Assembly (NCBI RefSeq): GCF_000423185.1
Contig: NZ_AUHM01000001.1
Location: 620,001-684,000, forward strand
Direction of reading: 5' to 3'
Source: Inquilinus limosus DSM 16000
GTDB lineage: Bacteria; Pseudomonadota; Alphaproteobacteria; DSM-16000; Inquilinaceae
DNA length: 64,000 nt
The first letter of the stretch is position 1. Every line of letters starts with the position of its first letter. Below are positions 41,651 through 51,539 of the stretch, piece by piece. A model generated the notes under the pieces. That model made no database searches. It saw only the letters and a program-made list of their open reading frames with translations, and was not told the origin of the DNA. Both the position numbers and the translations under genes were made by a program.

Positions 41651-42124
41651 CTATAGCCCGAGATCGCTGAGTCCCGGATGGTCCGCCGGCCGCGGGCCGG
41701 AGCGGTCCCAGTGGAACTTCCGCTCGGATTCCGCGATCGGCCGATCGTTGATCGAGGCGTGGCGGGCGCGCATCAGCCCGTGCTCGTCGAACTCCCAGTT
41801 CTCGTTGCCGTAGGAGCGGTACCACTGGCCGGAATCGTCGCGCCACTCATAGGCGAAGCGGACGGCGATGCGGTTGCCCTCCCAGGCCCAGAGCTCCTTG
41901 ATCAGGCGGTACTCAAGCTCTCGCGACCATTTCCGGGTCAGGAACTCGACGATCTGGGCACGGCCCTGCGGGAACTCCGCCCGGTTCCGCCAGCGGCTGT
42001 CCTCGGTATAGGCCAGTGAGACGCGCTGCGGGTCGCGGGTGTTCCAGGCGTCCTCGGCCATGCGGACCTTCTGGATCGCGGTCTCGCGGGTGAAGGGCGG
42101 CAGCGGCGGACGGTCGGCGGTCAT
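41651..42124 (-). CDS. nuclear transport factor 2-like protein (DUF1348)
   Basis: 157 residues. SnoaL/NTF2-like cone fold of the DUF1348 group: [26 protein letters not shown] at the start, [35 protein letters not shown] in the middle, then SINDRPI and FHW. No catalytic function is established for the group. The gene begins 24 bases after a likely operator and is followed immediately by tetR, so it is probably the regulator's own target. Confidence 0.87.
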   Translation of the reverse strand: MTADRPPLPPFTRETAIQKVRMAEDAWNTRDPQRVSLAYTEDSRWRNRAEFPQGRAQIVEFLTRKWSRELEYRLIKELWAWEGNRIAVRFAYEWRDDSGQWYRSYGNENWEFDEHGLMRARHASINDRPIAESERKFHWDRSGPRPADHPGLSDLGL

Positions 42125-42158
42125 GGCGGCTCTCCTCGACGGGATTGTACCGAACGAA

Positions 42159-42177
42159 ACTGACTTTACCGATCAGT
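42159..42177. promoter_or_regulatory. TetR-type operator overlapping a promoter
   Basis: ACTGA-N9-TCAGT palindrome. On the minus strand TTGACG (42200-42195) and TACTGA (42178-42173), 16 bases apart, make a plausible -35/-10 for the DUF1348-tetR operon, and the palindrome covers the -10. A TGTAC/GTACA pair (42146-42150, 42176-42180) is also present. Confidence 0.5.
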
Positions 42178-42306
42178 ACAGACAAAATATTCTCCGTCAA
42201 GCCGACCCGCTGCGGCGCTTGACCGCAACCGAGTCGAGGGCGGAGGAATCATCCGCCGCCGAACGCCCGGGCTGTCGCGGCGCCCGCCCTTGATCGGAGC
42301 ACTCCC

Positions 42307-42816
42307 TTGCCCTTCTCCCTGCACGAGATCTCGATCGGCGTGATGCTGCCGAAGCTGCGCATGCTGTCGATGCTGCTGGACAAGGCCGCGGCCCATGCCG
42401 AGGCCGAGCGGATCGATCCCGCCACGCTGGTCGAGGCCCGGCTGGCGCCCGACATGTACCCGCTGTCGGGCCAGATCCAGCGGGTCAGCGACGCCGCCAA
42501 GTTCGGCGCCGCCCGCCTGGCCGGGCTGACGCCGCCGCCCTTCGAGGACAACGAGACCACCCTGCCCCAGCTGCAGGAGCGGCTGGCCAGGACCATCGCC
42601 TATCTGGAGAGCATCCGCCCCGACCAGGTCGACGGCCGGGAGGAGGAGACGATCACCATCCCGCTGCGCGACCGGAAGATGGACTTCACCGGCCGCAGCT
42701 ACGCGCTGAACATGGTGCTGCCGAACTTCTATTTTCACGTCGTGACGACCTACGACATCCTGCGCCACAAGGGGCTGCAGATCGGCAAGCGGGACTATCT
42801 GGCGCTGGTGTCCTGA
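42307..42816 (+). CDS. DUF1993 family protein
   Basis: 169 residues from a TTG at 42307 with CGGAG upstream; no ATG fits the conserved N-terminus. A helical bundle of the DinB-like DUF1993 group: LRMLSMLLDKAAAHAEA, LAPDMYPLSGQIQRVSDAAKF, PLRDRKMDFTGRSYALNMVLPNFYFHVVTTYDILRHKG. Function unknown. It is divergent from the DUF1348-tetR operon across a 182-base gap that holds the TetR operator, so it may be co-regulated. Confidence 0.85.
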   Translation: MPFSLHEISIGVMLPKLRMLSMLLDKAAAHAEAERIDPATLVEARLAPDMYPLSGQIQRVSDAAKFGAARLAGLTPPPFEDNETTLPQLQERLARTIAYLESIRPDQVDGREEETITIPLRDRKMDFTGRSYALNMVLPNFYFHVVTTYDILRHKGLQIGKRDYLALVS

Positions 42817-42831
42817 GGACTCCCCAGTTTC

Positions 42832-42882
42832 CGTCATGGCGAGGCGCGCAGCGCCGTGGCCCCGTCGGGGCTCGCCATGACG
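42832..42882. repeat. palindromic intergenic repeat
   Basis: CGTCATGGCGAG (42832-42843) and CTCGCCATGACG (42871-42882) form a perfect 12-bp stem. Resembles the class at 48235 and 51390 (CGTCATTGCGAG). Confidence 0.7.
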
Positions 42883-43035
42883 ACATAAGAGCCGGCGGCA
42901 CGACCTTGCCATCATGAACATTGGTAACCGCCACTAAACATTTGTGCAGAGAGACCTTCCCCGGCCCCGGCAAAGTGTCGTACCAATGGACGTGAGGCCG
43001 GCCGCGCGTCCGGCCTGTATTCGGGAGGATATGAG

Positions 43036-44067
<1,032 letters not shown>

Positions 44068-44158
44068 CGGCGCAGGGCGCCGGCCCGGAGCGGCCGGCGC
44101 TTGATTCCGCGTTCGCCTTATGTTCCGATAGATGGATCAGCCGTCGGGGAGGAGCGCC

Positions 44159-44968
44159 ATGGCGTCGAAGCAGGCATCGGGGATTCGCGTCGGCATCGGC
44201 GGCTGGACCTTCGAGCCCTGGCGCGGGACCTTCTATCCGGAGGGCCTGGCCCAGAAACGCGAGCTGGAATACGCCTCGCGCCATGTCACCTCGATCGAGA
44301 TCAACGGCACCTATTACGGCTCGCAGAAGCCGGAGAGCTTCGCCAAATGGCGCGAGGAGACGCCGGAGGGATTCGTCTTCTCGGTCAAGGGCACGCGCTT
44401 CACCACCAACCGGCGGGTGCTGGCCGAGGCCGGCGAATCGATCGACCGCTTCGTTTCCAGCGGCATCCTGGAGCTGAAGGAGAAGCTGGGGCCGATCAAC
44501 TGGCAGTTCCTGCCGACCAAGCAGTTCGCCCCCGACGACTTCGAGGCATTCCTCAAGCTGCTGCCGCACAGCGTCGAGGGCCGCGAGCTGCGTCATGTCG
44601 TCGAGGTCCGGCACGACAGCTTCCGCACCCCCGAATTCATCGACATGCTGCGCGCCCACAAGGTGGCGACGGTGCTGACCGACAAGGAGGGCTTCCCGGA
44701 GATCCCGGACGTGACCGCCCCCTTTGTCTATCAGCGGCTGCAGCGCGCCTCGGAAACGGAGGAGACCGGCTATCCGGCCAAGGAGCTGGACCGTTGGGCC
44801 GAGCGCGCCCGGGCCTGGGCCAAGGGCGGCGCGCCCGACGACCTGAAGCCGATCGGTTCGCCGGAGGAGAAACCGCCGAAGTCGCGCGACGTCTTCATCT
44901 ATATGATCAACGGCTTCAAGCCGAAGGCGCCGGCCGCGGCCATGGCCCTGATCGAAAGGCTGGGGTGA
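44159..44968 (+). CDS. DUF72 domain-containing protein
   Basis: 269 residues from the ATG at 44159 with GGGGAGGAG upstream. TIM-barrel DUF72 family: RVGIGGWTFEPWRGTFYPEG at the start, ITSIEINGTYYG-like segment near residue 46, FSVKGTRF, and VEVRHDSFRTPEF near residue 155. A lysine-rich C-terminus follows. No activity is established for the family. It is 91 bases after the dehydrogenase gene on the same strand, possibly co-transcribed. Confidence 0.9.
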   Translation: MASKQASGIRVGIGGWTFEPWRGTFYPEGLAQKRELEYASRHVTSIEINGTYYGSQKPESFAKWREETPEGFVFSVKGTRFTTNRRVLAEAGESIDRFVSSGILELKEKLGPINWQFLPTKQFAPDDFEAFLKLLPHSVEGRELRHVVEVRHDSFRTPEFIDMLRAHKVATVLTDKEGFPEIPDVTAPFVYQRLQRASETEETGYPAKELDRWAERARAWAKGGAPDDLKPIGSPEEKPPKSRDVFIYMINGFKPKAPAAAMALIERLG

Positions 44969-44974
44969 ACGGGC

Positions 44975-45922
44975 CTATCCCCGCCCCGCCGAGGCGGCGA
45001 TCCGGGACAGCTCGTCGAAGCGCGGGCCGGAGGTCGGGATCTCGATATGGAAGATCTCGGCGATCGCCCGGGTCCAGCCGTGGATGAAATAGGTCCAGCC
45101 GTCCTCGACCGTCAGGCCGCGCGCCGCCTGCTGCCGCCGGGCCTGGTCCAGGAACAGCAGGTCGCCGCGGTAGTTGAGGTCCCAGACGAGGCCGCCCCGC
45201 GGGAACGGCGCGTCGTCGCCGAGCGGCGAACCCGGCGCATCCTTGCCGAGGCCGGTGGCGTTGACCACCACCGATCCGGGCTTCAGCCCGCGCAGCGCCG
45301 TGTCGTTGTCGGCGGGGCCCTGTGCCAGGACATAGTCGACCGGGACGGTGCGCCCCATCTCGCCATGGAGGCGTCGGATCTCCTCGAGCCGTTCCGGGCT
45401 GCGGTCCGACACCACGATCCGCGCCGGCCGGTCGGGCCGGGCGTGCATCGCATGCCAGGTCAGGGCGATGGCGGCGCCGCCGGCGCCGATCGTGAACAGC
45501 TCCACCCCCGTCCGGGCGAAGTGGCCCGCCGGCACGAAGGCGTCGAAGGCGAGGCCGGCAGAGATCGGGTCCTTGGCATGGCCGACCAGCCGGCCGCCGG
45601 ACTTGGAGAGGCAGCTGACCTCGTCCAGCCGTGCGGCGTGCGGATCGAGCTCGTCGAACAGGTCGCGGCTGGCGTGGAACAGGTCGATCTTGTGGGTGGT
45701 GATCAGGGCGCCGCGCGACAGCGGATCCTCGCGGATGAAGGCCACGGCCTCGCGATAGGCGGCCGGGTCCGCATGCAGCGGGAAGTCGATGCCGCGGATC
45801 ACGGCGTCGGCCAGGCCGAGCGCCTCGGCCCAGGCCGGGAACACCGTCATGATCGAGCTCTTGCCGGTGGTGACGCCGATGAAATACAGCGTCGGCCGGG
45901 TGGTGGGCGGATAGGCGGCCAC
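44975..45922 (-). CDS. shikimate dehydrogenase-like protein
   Basis: 315 residues from a GTG at 45922, three bases after the upstream gene's stop. It has the AroE two-domain fold: substrate domain with GALITTHKIDLF (AroE usually reads VTIPHK) and NAD(P) domain with TIGAGGAAIAL near residue 142, VVNATGLGKD and LVWDLNY. The start and several shikimate-binding residues differ from true AroE. It is co-transcribed with a cupin sugar isomerase, so it may act on a sugar acid or inositol-like compound rather than shikimate. Substrate unknown. Confidence 0.78.
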   Translation of the reverse strand: MAAYPPTTRPTLYFIGVTTGKSSIMTVFPAWAEALGLADAVIRGIDFPLHADPAAYREAVAFIREDPLSRGALITTHKIDLFHASRDLFDELDPHAARLDEVSCLSKSGGRLVGHAKDPISAGLAFDAFVPAGHFARTGVELFTIGAGGAAIALTWHAMHARPDRPARIVVSDRSPERLEEIRRLHGEMGRTVPVDYVLAQGPADNDTALRGLKPGSVVVNATGLGKDAPGSPLGDDAPFPRGGLVWDLNYRGDLLFLDQARRQQAARGLTVEDGWTYFIHGWTRAIAEIFHIEIPTSGPRFDELSRIAASAGRG

Positions 45923-45925
45923 GGC

Positions 45926-46561
45926 TCAGCCCCCCTGCCCCGCCGCGGCGGACAGCGCGTCGATCTCGGCCTGCGACCGCGGCCGGTAACCCGGATTGTC
46001 GACCGCTATCCAGCCGCCGGCGCCGTCGTCGAGAATACGCTGCCGCATTCCGCCGGAGCGTTCGATGATGCCGTAATCCTGGCCGGCGTCGGCCGGGTAG
46101 CAGAAGCTCATCACCAGCTCCTCCGCGCCGATGTTGATCGAGCGGTGGATCCAGTAGGGCGGCACGTAGCAGACGGTGCGCGGCAGGATCTCGACGACAC
46201 GGGTCTCGCCGGCCGGCGATTCCAGCAGCATCAGGCCGCGCCCGGCCTCGCCGGTGTAGATCTCCGGCCGGTCGGCCTTGGCATGAATGTGGCCGCGGGT
46301 CAGGAAGTATTCCCGGCCGATCCTGCCCGGCACCATGCGGGTGACGCCGAAGATCAGGTCGCCCGACGCAGTGGAGGGGCGGACGTCCTGCACCTCGTAC
46401 ACCACCTGATCGCCGGAACGCGCCCGCGCCGCCTCATAGGCGGCGGTGTCGGCGAAGAGGCCGGCCAGATCGGCCAGGGTCTTGACGTACCGGCCGGTCG
46501 CCCCGGCCAGTTCCCCGTCCCGCACCTGCAGCGTGCAGCTTATGGGTTCGCGCAGCAGCAT
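45926..46561 (-). CDS. cupin-type glucose-6-phosphate isomerase family protein
   Basis: 211 residues from the ATG at 46561. Metal-binding cupin of the archaeal-type phosphoglucose isomerase family: FLTRGHIHAKADRPEIYTGEAGRG carries the two histidines and glutamate, YVPPYWIHRSIN the last histidine, and DLIFGVTRMVPGRIG precedes them. It should isomerise an aldose phosphate to a ketose phosphate, or a related sugar. It is the first gene of a two-gene operon with the shikimate-dehydrogenase-like protein and is divergent from xylulokinase. Confidence 0.83.
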   Translation of the reverse strand: MLLREPISCTLQVRDGELAGATGRYVKTLADLAGLFADTAAYEAARARSGDQVVYEVQDVRPSTASGDLIFGVTRMVPGRIGREYFLTRGHIHAKADRPEIYTGEAGRGLMLLESPAGETRVVEILPRTVCYVPPYWIHRSINIGAEELVMSFCYPADAGQDYGIIERSGGMRQRILDDGAGGWIAVDNPGYRPRSQAEIDALSAAAGQGG

Positions 46562-46709
46562 GACGGCCCGCGTTTCGTTGTTTCCCACCGACGGAAGGAG
46601 TGGCCCGGTTCCTGTGCGGACGCAACCCCGTTCCCGGTCGGGGCTGGATTGACGGCGGGAAGCGCCCGCGGTCCTACTATCGGCAAACAGCGCGACAGAC
46701 GCCACGCCC

Positions 46710-48212
46710 ATGACCCAGGATCTCGCCCTCTCGATCGACGTCGGCACCGGCAGCGCACGGGTGGCGCTGGTCGACGGCCGCGGCCGGATCCTGGCCATCG
46801 CCGCCCGGGAATACGAGCAGATCGTGCCGGCCTTCGGCTGGTCGGAGCAGCGGCCGGCCGATTGGTGGGACGGCGTCGTCCACTCCGTGCGCGCGGTGCT
46901 GGACAAGGTCGAGGGCGCCCGCAGCCGGATCGCCGCGGTCTGCGCCTGCGGCCAGATGCACGGCACGGTGCTGGTCGATGCCAACGGCGCCCTGACCCGC
47001 GACACGGTTCCCCTGTGGAACGACAAGCGCACGCTCGACCTCGTCGCCGCGTTCGAGCGCGGCCACGACCCGAAGGATTACCTGGCCGAGAGCGGCAACC
47101 CGCCGACCCCGGCCTGGCCTGCCTTCAAGCTGGCCTGGATACGCGACCACGACCCCGAGGCCTATCGCCGGGCGGCGGCGGTGATGATGCCGAAGGACTG
47201 GGTCAATTTCCGCCTGACCGGCGAGATCGCCATGGAGGCGACGGAAGGGTCCTGCAGCTTCCTGATGAACCCGGCGACGCGCGACTGGTCCCCCGCCATG
47301 GTCGCGCTGCTGGGCCTCGACGCCGCCAAGCTGCCGCGGCTGCGCTCGCCGCTGGAGATCCTGGGCGGCGTCACCGCCGCGGCGGCGGCCGAGACCGGCC
47401 TGCTCGAGGGCACGCCGGTGCTGGTCGGCGGCGCCGACTATCCGGTGGCGCTGCTGGGCTCGGGCGCCTGCCGGCCGGGGCTCGGCTCCGACGTCACCGG
47501 TACCTCCTGCATCATCACCCTGATCACCGAGGCGCCGCTCTTGGACCCGGAGATCTGCAACGTCGCGACGATCGAGGGCGGCTGGGGCCCCTTCGTGCTG
47601 CTGGAGAGCGGCGGCGACGCCATGCGCTGGGCCCGCCGCGCCTTCCACGAGGGCGCGCTGGGCTACCCCGAGATCGTCGCCAAGGCGGCTGAAGCCGCAC
47701 CGGGCGCCGGCGGCCTGCTGTTCCTGCCCTATCTGGTCGGCGAGCGGCTGGGCGCCCATCGCAACGCCCGGGCGCAGTTCTTCGGCCTGGGCGCCGGGCA
47801 CGGCCTGGCCGAGCTGCACCGGGCGGTGCTGGAGGGCGTGGCCTTTGCCGCCACACGCCACATCCGGGTGATGGAGGCGGCGTCGGACCGCCCGCTCGAC
47901 CGCGTGATCGCCTCCGGCGGCGGTGCCAAGACCGGGCTGTGGCTGAAGATCAAGGCCAGCGCCTACGGCATCCCGATCCTGGTGCCGGAGGAGGCCGAAT
48001 GCGGCGTCATCGGCTGCGCCGCCATGGTCGCCGCCGCCATCGGGCGCTTCGCCACGGTGCAGGACGCCGCCGCGGCCCTCGTGCGCTATGCCGCCGAAAT
48101 CGCGCCCGACCCAGGCTGGGCCGAGCGCTACGCCCGGATGCAGCCGGTCTTCGACCGGCTCTACCGCCACAGCCAGGCGCTGTACGACGACCTGGATGGG
48201 ATCACGTCATAG
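46710..48212 (+). CDS. xylB: xylulokinase-like FGGY carbohydrate kinase
   Basis: 500 residues. FGGY kinase fold: LALSIDVGTGSARVALVD at the N-terminus, CACGQMHGTVLVD (the MHG motif of xylulokinases), WNDKRT, GGADYPVALLGSGA, GLLFLPYLVGER and the ATP-site IASGGGAKTGLWLKIKAS. It phosphorylates D-xylulose or a related ketose, feeding the pentose phosphate pathway. It is divergent from the cupin isomerase, with a 148-base shared control region. xylB is the best symbol; specificity is inferred. Confidence 0.85.
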   Translation: MTQDLALSIDVGTGSARVALVDGRGRILAIAAREYEQIVPAFGWSEQRPADWWDGVVHSVRAVLDKVEGARSRIAAVCACGQMHGTVLVDANGALTRDTVPLWNDKRTLDLVAAFERGHDPKDYLAESGNPPTPAWPAFKLAWIRDHDPEAYRRAAAVMMPKDWVNFRLTGEIAMEATEGSCSFLMNPATRDWSPAMVALLGLDAAKLPRLRSPLEILGGVTAAAAAETGLLEGTPVLVGGADYPVALLGSGACRPGLGSDVTGTSCIITLITEAPLLDPEICNVATIEGGWGPFVLLESGGDAMRWARRAFHEGALGYPEIVAKAAEAAPGAGGLLFLPYLVGERLGAHRNARAQFFGLGAGHGLAELHRAVLEGVAFAATRHIRVMEAASDRPLDRVIASGGGAKTGLWLKIKASAYGIPILVPEEAECGVIGCAAMVAAAIGRFATVQDAAAALVRYAAEIAPDPGWAERYARMQPVFDRLYRHSQALYDDLDGITS

Positions 48213-48234
48213 CGGCTCGGAGCCCATTCCCAGC

Positions 48235-48331
48235 CGTCATTGCGAGGAGGCAAAGCCGACGAAGCAATCCAGGGCCACGCCAAACGGCCCTGGATTGCTT
48301 CCCCCGGCTCAAGGCCGGGGTCGCAATGACG
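48235..48331. repeat. 97-base palindromic repeat (copy A)
   Basis: CGTCATTGCGAGGAGGCAAA followed by CCGACGAAGCAATCCAGGG, then the complementary CCCTGGATTGCTT and CGCAATGACG. It folds as a long hairpin between the xylulokinase and the aldo/keto reductase. A close copy lies at 51390-51475. Confidence 0.8.
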
Positions 48332-48366
48332 GCATTGGAGAAGGCTTGAGACGGTCTCGCTTCTGA

Positions 48367-49200
48367 TCACGCCGCATCCCACACCGGCGCCAGCCCTTCC
48401 GGGCTGACCAGGCGGCCGTCCGGCCGGGCCAGGGCGTGGATCGCGGCCATCTCCTCGGCCGAGAGCGCGAAGTCGAAGATCGCCAGGTTGGCGGCCGCGC
48501 GCGCCTCGCCGACCGTCTTCGACAGGGCGACGACGCCCGGCTGCTGCACCAGCCAGCGCAGCACCACCTGGACCTCTGTCCTGCCGTGGCGGTCGGCGAT
48601 CGCCTTGATCACCGGATCGCCGATCACCTTGCCGTCGGCCATGGCGTAATAGGCGGTCACGCTCATGCCCGCCTTGCGGGCCGCGGTCAGGACCGCCGAC
48701 TGGTCGAGATACGGATGGTACTCGACCTGGTTGGTGACCAGCGGCGCGTCGCTGAGCGACACGGCCTCGGCCATCAGCGCCGTGGTCATGTTGCTGATGC
48801 CGATATGGCGCACCTTGCCGGCGGCCCGCACCTCGTTCAGCGCGCCGATCTGCTCGGCCAGCGGCACGTCCTGGTTCGGCCAGTGCAGCAGCAGCAGGTC
48901 GACATGGTCGGTGCGCAGCTTCTTGAGGCTCTCGTCGACCGAGCGCAGGAAGGCGTCGCGCCGGTAGTTGGAGACCCAGACCTTGGTGGTCAGGAACACG
49001 TCGTTGCGGGCGACGCCGGAGGCGGCCAGACCTTCGCCGACCTCGGCCTCGTTGCCGTAGATCTGCGCCGTGTCGATGTGGCGGTAGCCGAGCGACAGCA
49101 CGTGCCGGACCATGCGGACCGTGTCCGGGCCGTTCATCCGGAAGGTGCCGAAGCCGAGCGCCGGGATCTCGGCGCCGTTGGCGGTGACCAGGGGAACCAT
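48367..49200 (-). CDS. aldo/keto reductase
   Basis: 277 residues. TIM-barrel AKR with a complete catalytic tetrad: HIDTAQIYGNE (Asp and Tyr), FLTTKVW (Lys) and LLLLHWPNQD (His). The coenzyme-binding end (LSKTVGEARAAANLAIFDF) fits the AKR5/2,5-diketogluconate reductase-like group. NADPH-dependent reduction of an aldehyde or ketone is expected; substrate unknown. It lies downstream of the luciferase-like gene on the same strand, 17 bases apart, so both are in one operon. Confidence 0.88.
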   Translation of the reverse strand: MVPLVTANGAEIPALGFGTFRMNGPDTVRMVRHVLSLGYRHIDTAQIYGNEAEVGEGLAASGVARNDVFLTTKVWVSNYRRDAFLRSVDESLKKLRTDHVDLLLLHWPNQDVPLAEQIGALNEVRAAGKVRHIGISNMTTALMAEAVSLSDAPLVTNQVEYHPYLDQSAVLTAARKAGMSVTAYYAMADGKVIGDPVIKAIADRHGRTEVQVVLRWLVQQPGVVALSKTVGEARAAANLAIFDFALSAEEMAAIHALARPDGRLVSPEGLAPVWDAA

Positions 49201-49217
49201 ATCTCAATCCTTTCTCG

Positions 49218-50222
49218 TCATTCGGCGGCGTCGGCCGCCGGGCGGAGGGGCTGCTGGACCTGCGGCAGGATCTCGCGCGCCAGCTCGTCGAGCACCTCCT
49301 CGACCGGCCGGCGGGAATGCCGCAGATGCAGCGCCAGGTGGTCGACGCCCAGCGCGGCGAGGTGCCGCAGATGCTCGACCAGGCGGTTCCGGCCGAGCCG
49401 CGCGCCGAAGCGGTGCGGCTGCGGCGCCGCGTCCGGATCCTCGGCGAGGTCGAGGTGGAAGGCGCTGATGAAGGGCCGGCGCGCCTCGTGCCTGCGGTGC
49501 CATTGCTGGGCCTGGGCGGCCAGCAGCTCCGGCGTGTTCGGATAGACGAACCAGCCGTCCATCTGCTCCCCGATCCACTCCAGGCTCTGCCGGCCGCGCC
49601 CGGCCATCACCAGCGGGATCGTCGGCTGGGCCGGCCGGGGCAGCAGGTCGAGCGTCGGGGCGCGGGTGCCGTCGCCGAGCGGCAGCCCGCCGGGCTGCCA
49701 GGCCTGGCGGATATAGGAGACGGCGTCGCGAAAGGCCTCGCCGCGGCCCTCGAAATCGAGCCCCAGCAGCGGGAACTCCACCGGCCGGTCGCCGGTGGCG
49801 ACGCCGAGGATGAGCCGACCGCCGGACAGGGCGTCGACCGAGGCGGCCGCCTTCGCCGTCATCATCGGGTGGCGCAGCGGCAGCACCACCGCGGCGGTGC
49901 CCAGCGCGACAGTCTTCGTGATCCCGGCGAGGAAGCCGAGATGGGCGAAGACGTCGTAGACCGAGCCGGCATCGCCGAAGCGCTGCGGGTCGAAGACCGG
50001 GACGTCGCGCATCCAGATGGCGGCGAAGCCGGAACGGTCGACCTGCCGCACCCGGTCGGCATGGCGGGCCAGGTCGGGCACGCCGAAGGGACGGCCATCG
50101 GCGCGGCGCGCGGCCTCGTCCATCGGCGACCAGTCATTGTCGAGCGGCAGCTCGATGCCGAGCGTCAGACCCCGCGGCCGGCGGATCAGGTCGAGCGCCG
50201 AGCCTTCCATATGAGACGTCAT
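49218..50222 (-). CDS. luciferase-like (LLM class) flavin-dependent oxidoreductase
   Basis: 334 residues from the ATG at 50222 with GGAGAGAAG upstream. F420/FMN-dependent TIM barrel: SGFAAIWMRDVPVFDP, ITKTVALGTAAVVLPLRHPMMTAKAAASVDALSGGRLILGVATGD and IPLVMAGRGRQSLEWIGEQMDGWFVYP. These show the bacterial luciferase family of monooxygenases and reductases. In an alphaproteobacterium FMN is the likely cofactor. It is divergent from the epimerase gene and upstream of the aldo/keto reductase. Confidence 0.88.
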   Translation of the reverse strand: MTSHMEGSALDLIRRPRGLTLGIELPLDNDWSPMDEAARRADGRPFGVPDLARHADRVRQVDRSGFAAIWMRDVPVFDPQRFGDAGSVYDVFAHLGFLAGITKTVALGTAAVVLPLRHPMMTAKAAASVDALSGGRLILGVATGDRPVEFPLLGLDFEGRGEAFRDAVSYIRQAWQPGGLPLGDGTRAPTLDLLPRPAQPTIPLVMAGRGRQSLEWIGEQMDGWFVYPNTPELLAAQAQQWHRRHEARRPFISAFHLDLAEDPDAAPQPHRFGARLGRNRLVEHLRHLAALGVDHLALHLRHSRRPVEEVLDELAREILPQVQQPLRPAADAAE

Positions 50223-50415
50223 GCTTCTCTCCGACTCCCCTGCCCCGCAGCGGCGGGCGGTTCGTGTCGGGGCGCAATGTGGGTCGGGGTCCCTCCGGCG
50301 ATAACCCGGCGCGGCAGACCAGAAGTTGTGAATTCAGTTCACGAATGATCGGGTTTTCGGCCTCGAGTTCCGCCCCCATCTTCCTTGTCGACAAGGACAC
50401 AGCAAAGGGTGCGGC

Positions 50416-51318
50416 ATGACCATCTTCCTGACCGGCGCCAGCGGCTTCATCGGCGGCGCCGTCGCCCTGCGGCTGATGAAGGACGGGCACCGGATCCGTG
50501 GCCTGGTGCGGTCGCCGGAGAAGGCGACGCGGCTGCAGGCGCTCGGCATCGAGCCGGTGCTCGGCGACCTCGCGGACACGGCGCTGCTGGCGCGGGAGGC
50601 GAAGGCGGCCGACGCGGTGATCAACGCCGCCGATTCCGACCACCGGCCGGCGGTGGAGGCCTTCCTCGACGCCCTCGCCGGCAGCGGCAAGCCGTTCCTG
50701 CACACCAGCGGCACCAGCGTGGTGGCCGACGATGCCCGCGGCGACCGGGCCTCGGACCGCATCTACGACGAGGACACGCCGGTGGAGCCGGTGCCGGGCA
50801 AGGCGGCGCGGGTCGCCATCGACCGGGTTGTCGTCGACGCTGCCGGCCGCGGCGTGCGCTCCGTCGTGCTGTGCAACAGCCTGATCTACGGCACCGGCCC
50901 CGGGCTGCACCCGGACAGCGTGCAGATCCCGACGCTGGTCGCGCAGGCGCGCAAGACCGGCATGGTCCGCCATATCGGGCGCGGCCTGAACATCTGGTCG
51001 AACGTGCATGTCGACGACATGGCTGAGCTCTACGCCCTGGCGCTGGAGCGCGCCCCGGCCGGCGCCTTCTATTACGTCGAGAACGGCGAGGCCTCCTTCG
51101 CCGAGGCAGCGGCGGCGATCGCCCGGCGCCTCGGCCTCGGCGCGCCGCAGCCCTGGCCGGTCGACGACGCCATCGCCGCGCTGGGCTTCGGCCACGCCGT
51201 CTACTCGCTCGGCTCCAACAGCCGGGTCCGTGGCAAGCGCGCCCGGGCGGAGCTGGGCTGGGCACCGAAGCACGCCTCGCTCATCGACTGGATCGAGACC
51301 GAGATGCCTATCGCATAG
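50416..51318 (+). CDS. NAD-dependent epimerase/dehydratase family protein
   Basis: 300 residues. Extended short-chain dehydrogenase: nucleotide motif TGASGFIGGAVALRL at residues 6-20, LGDLAD, FLHTSGTSVV, and NVHVDDMAELYALAL near residue 197. The usual YxxxK is not clear: PGKAARVAIDRVV stands where tyrosine would be, so catalysis may be altered. Resembles the atypical SDR5-like group. Substrate not known. It is followed by the palindromic repeat at 51390. Confidence 0.85.
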   Translation: MTIFLTGASGFIGGAVALRLMKDGHRIRGLVRSPEKATRLQALGIEPVLGDLADTALLAREAKAADAVINAADSDHRPAVEAFLDALAGSGKPFLHTSGTSVVADDARGDRASDRIYDEDTPVEPVPGKAARVAIDRVVVDAAGRGVRSVVLCNSLIYGTGPGLHPDSVQIPTLVAQARKTGMVRHIGRGLNIWSNVHVDDMAELYALALERAPAGAFYYVENGEASFAEAAAAIARRLGLGAPQPWPVDDAIAALGFGHAVYSLGSNSRVRGKRARAELGWAPKHASLIDWIETEMPIA

Positions 51319-51389
51319 AACAAGCCACGAAGGCTGGAGCGCGTTGCCTCTCCCGCAAGCGAGACCCTTTCACAACGGCCATTCCTCGC

Positions 51390-51475
51390 CGTCATTGCGA
51401 GGAGGCGAAGCCGACGAAGCAATCCAGGGGCCAAGCCAAACGGCCCTGGATTGCTTCGCTGCGCTCGCAATGACG
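51390..51475. repeat. palindromic repeat (copy B)
   Basis: CGTCATTGCGAGGAGGCGAA, CCGACGAAGCAATCCAGGG, then GGCCCTGGATTGCTTCG and GCTCGCAATGACG. Nearly the same as 48235-48331 with a shorter tip. It lies between the convergent epimerase and SRPBCC genes. Confidence 0.8.
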
Positions 51476-51539
51476 ATGTTTTGAAAAAGCCTCGCTTGCG
51501 GAAGACGCAACGTGACTGCGCCATAGCCTCGAGCGGCAC

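Noticed and set aside
48235-48331. Possible CRISPR or tRNA-like structure in the hairpin repeats
   Set aside because: No regularly spaced direct repeats with unique spacers and no cloverleaf or anticodon arm; they are single palindromes.
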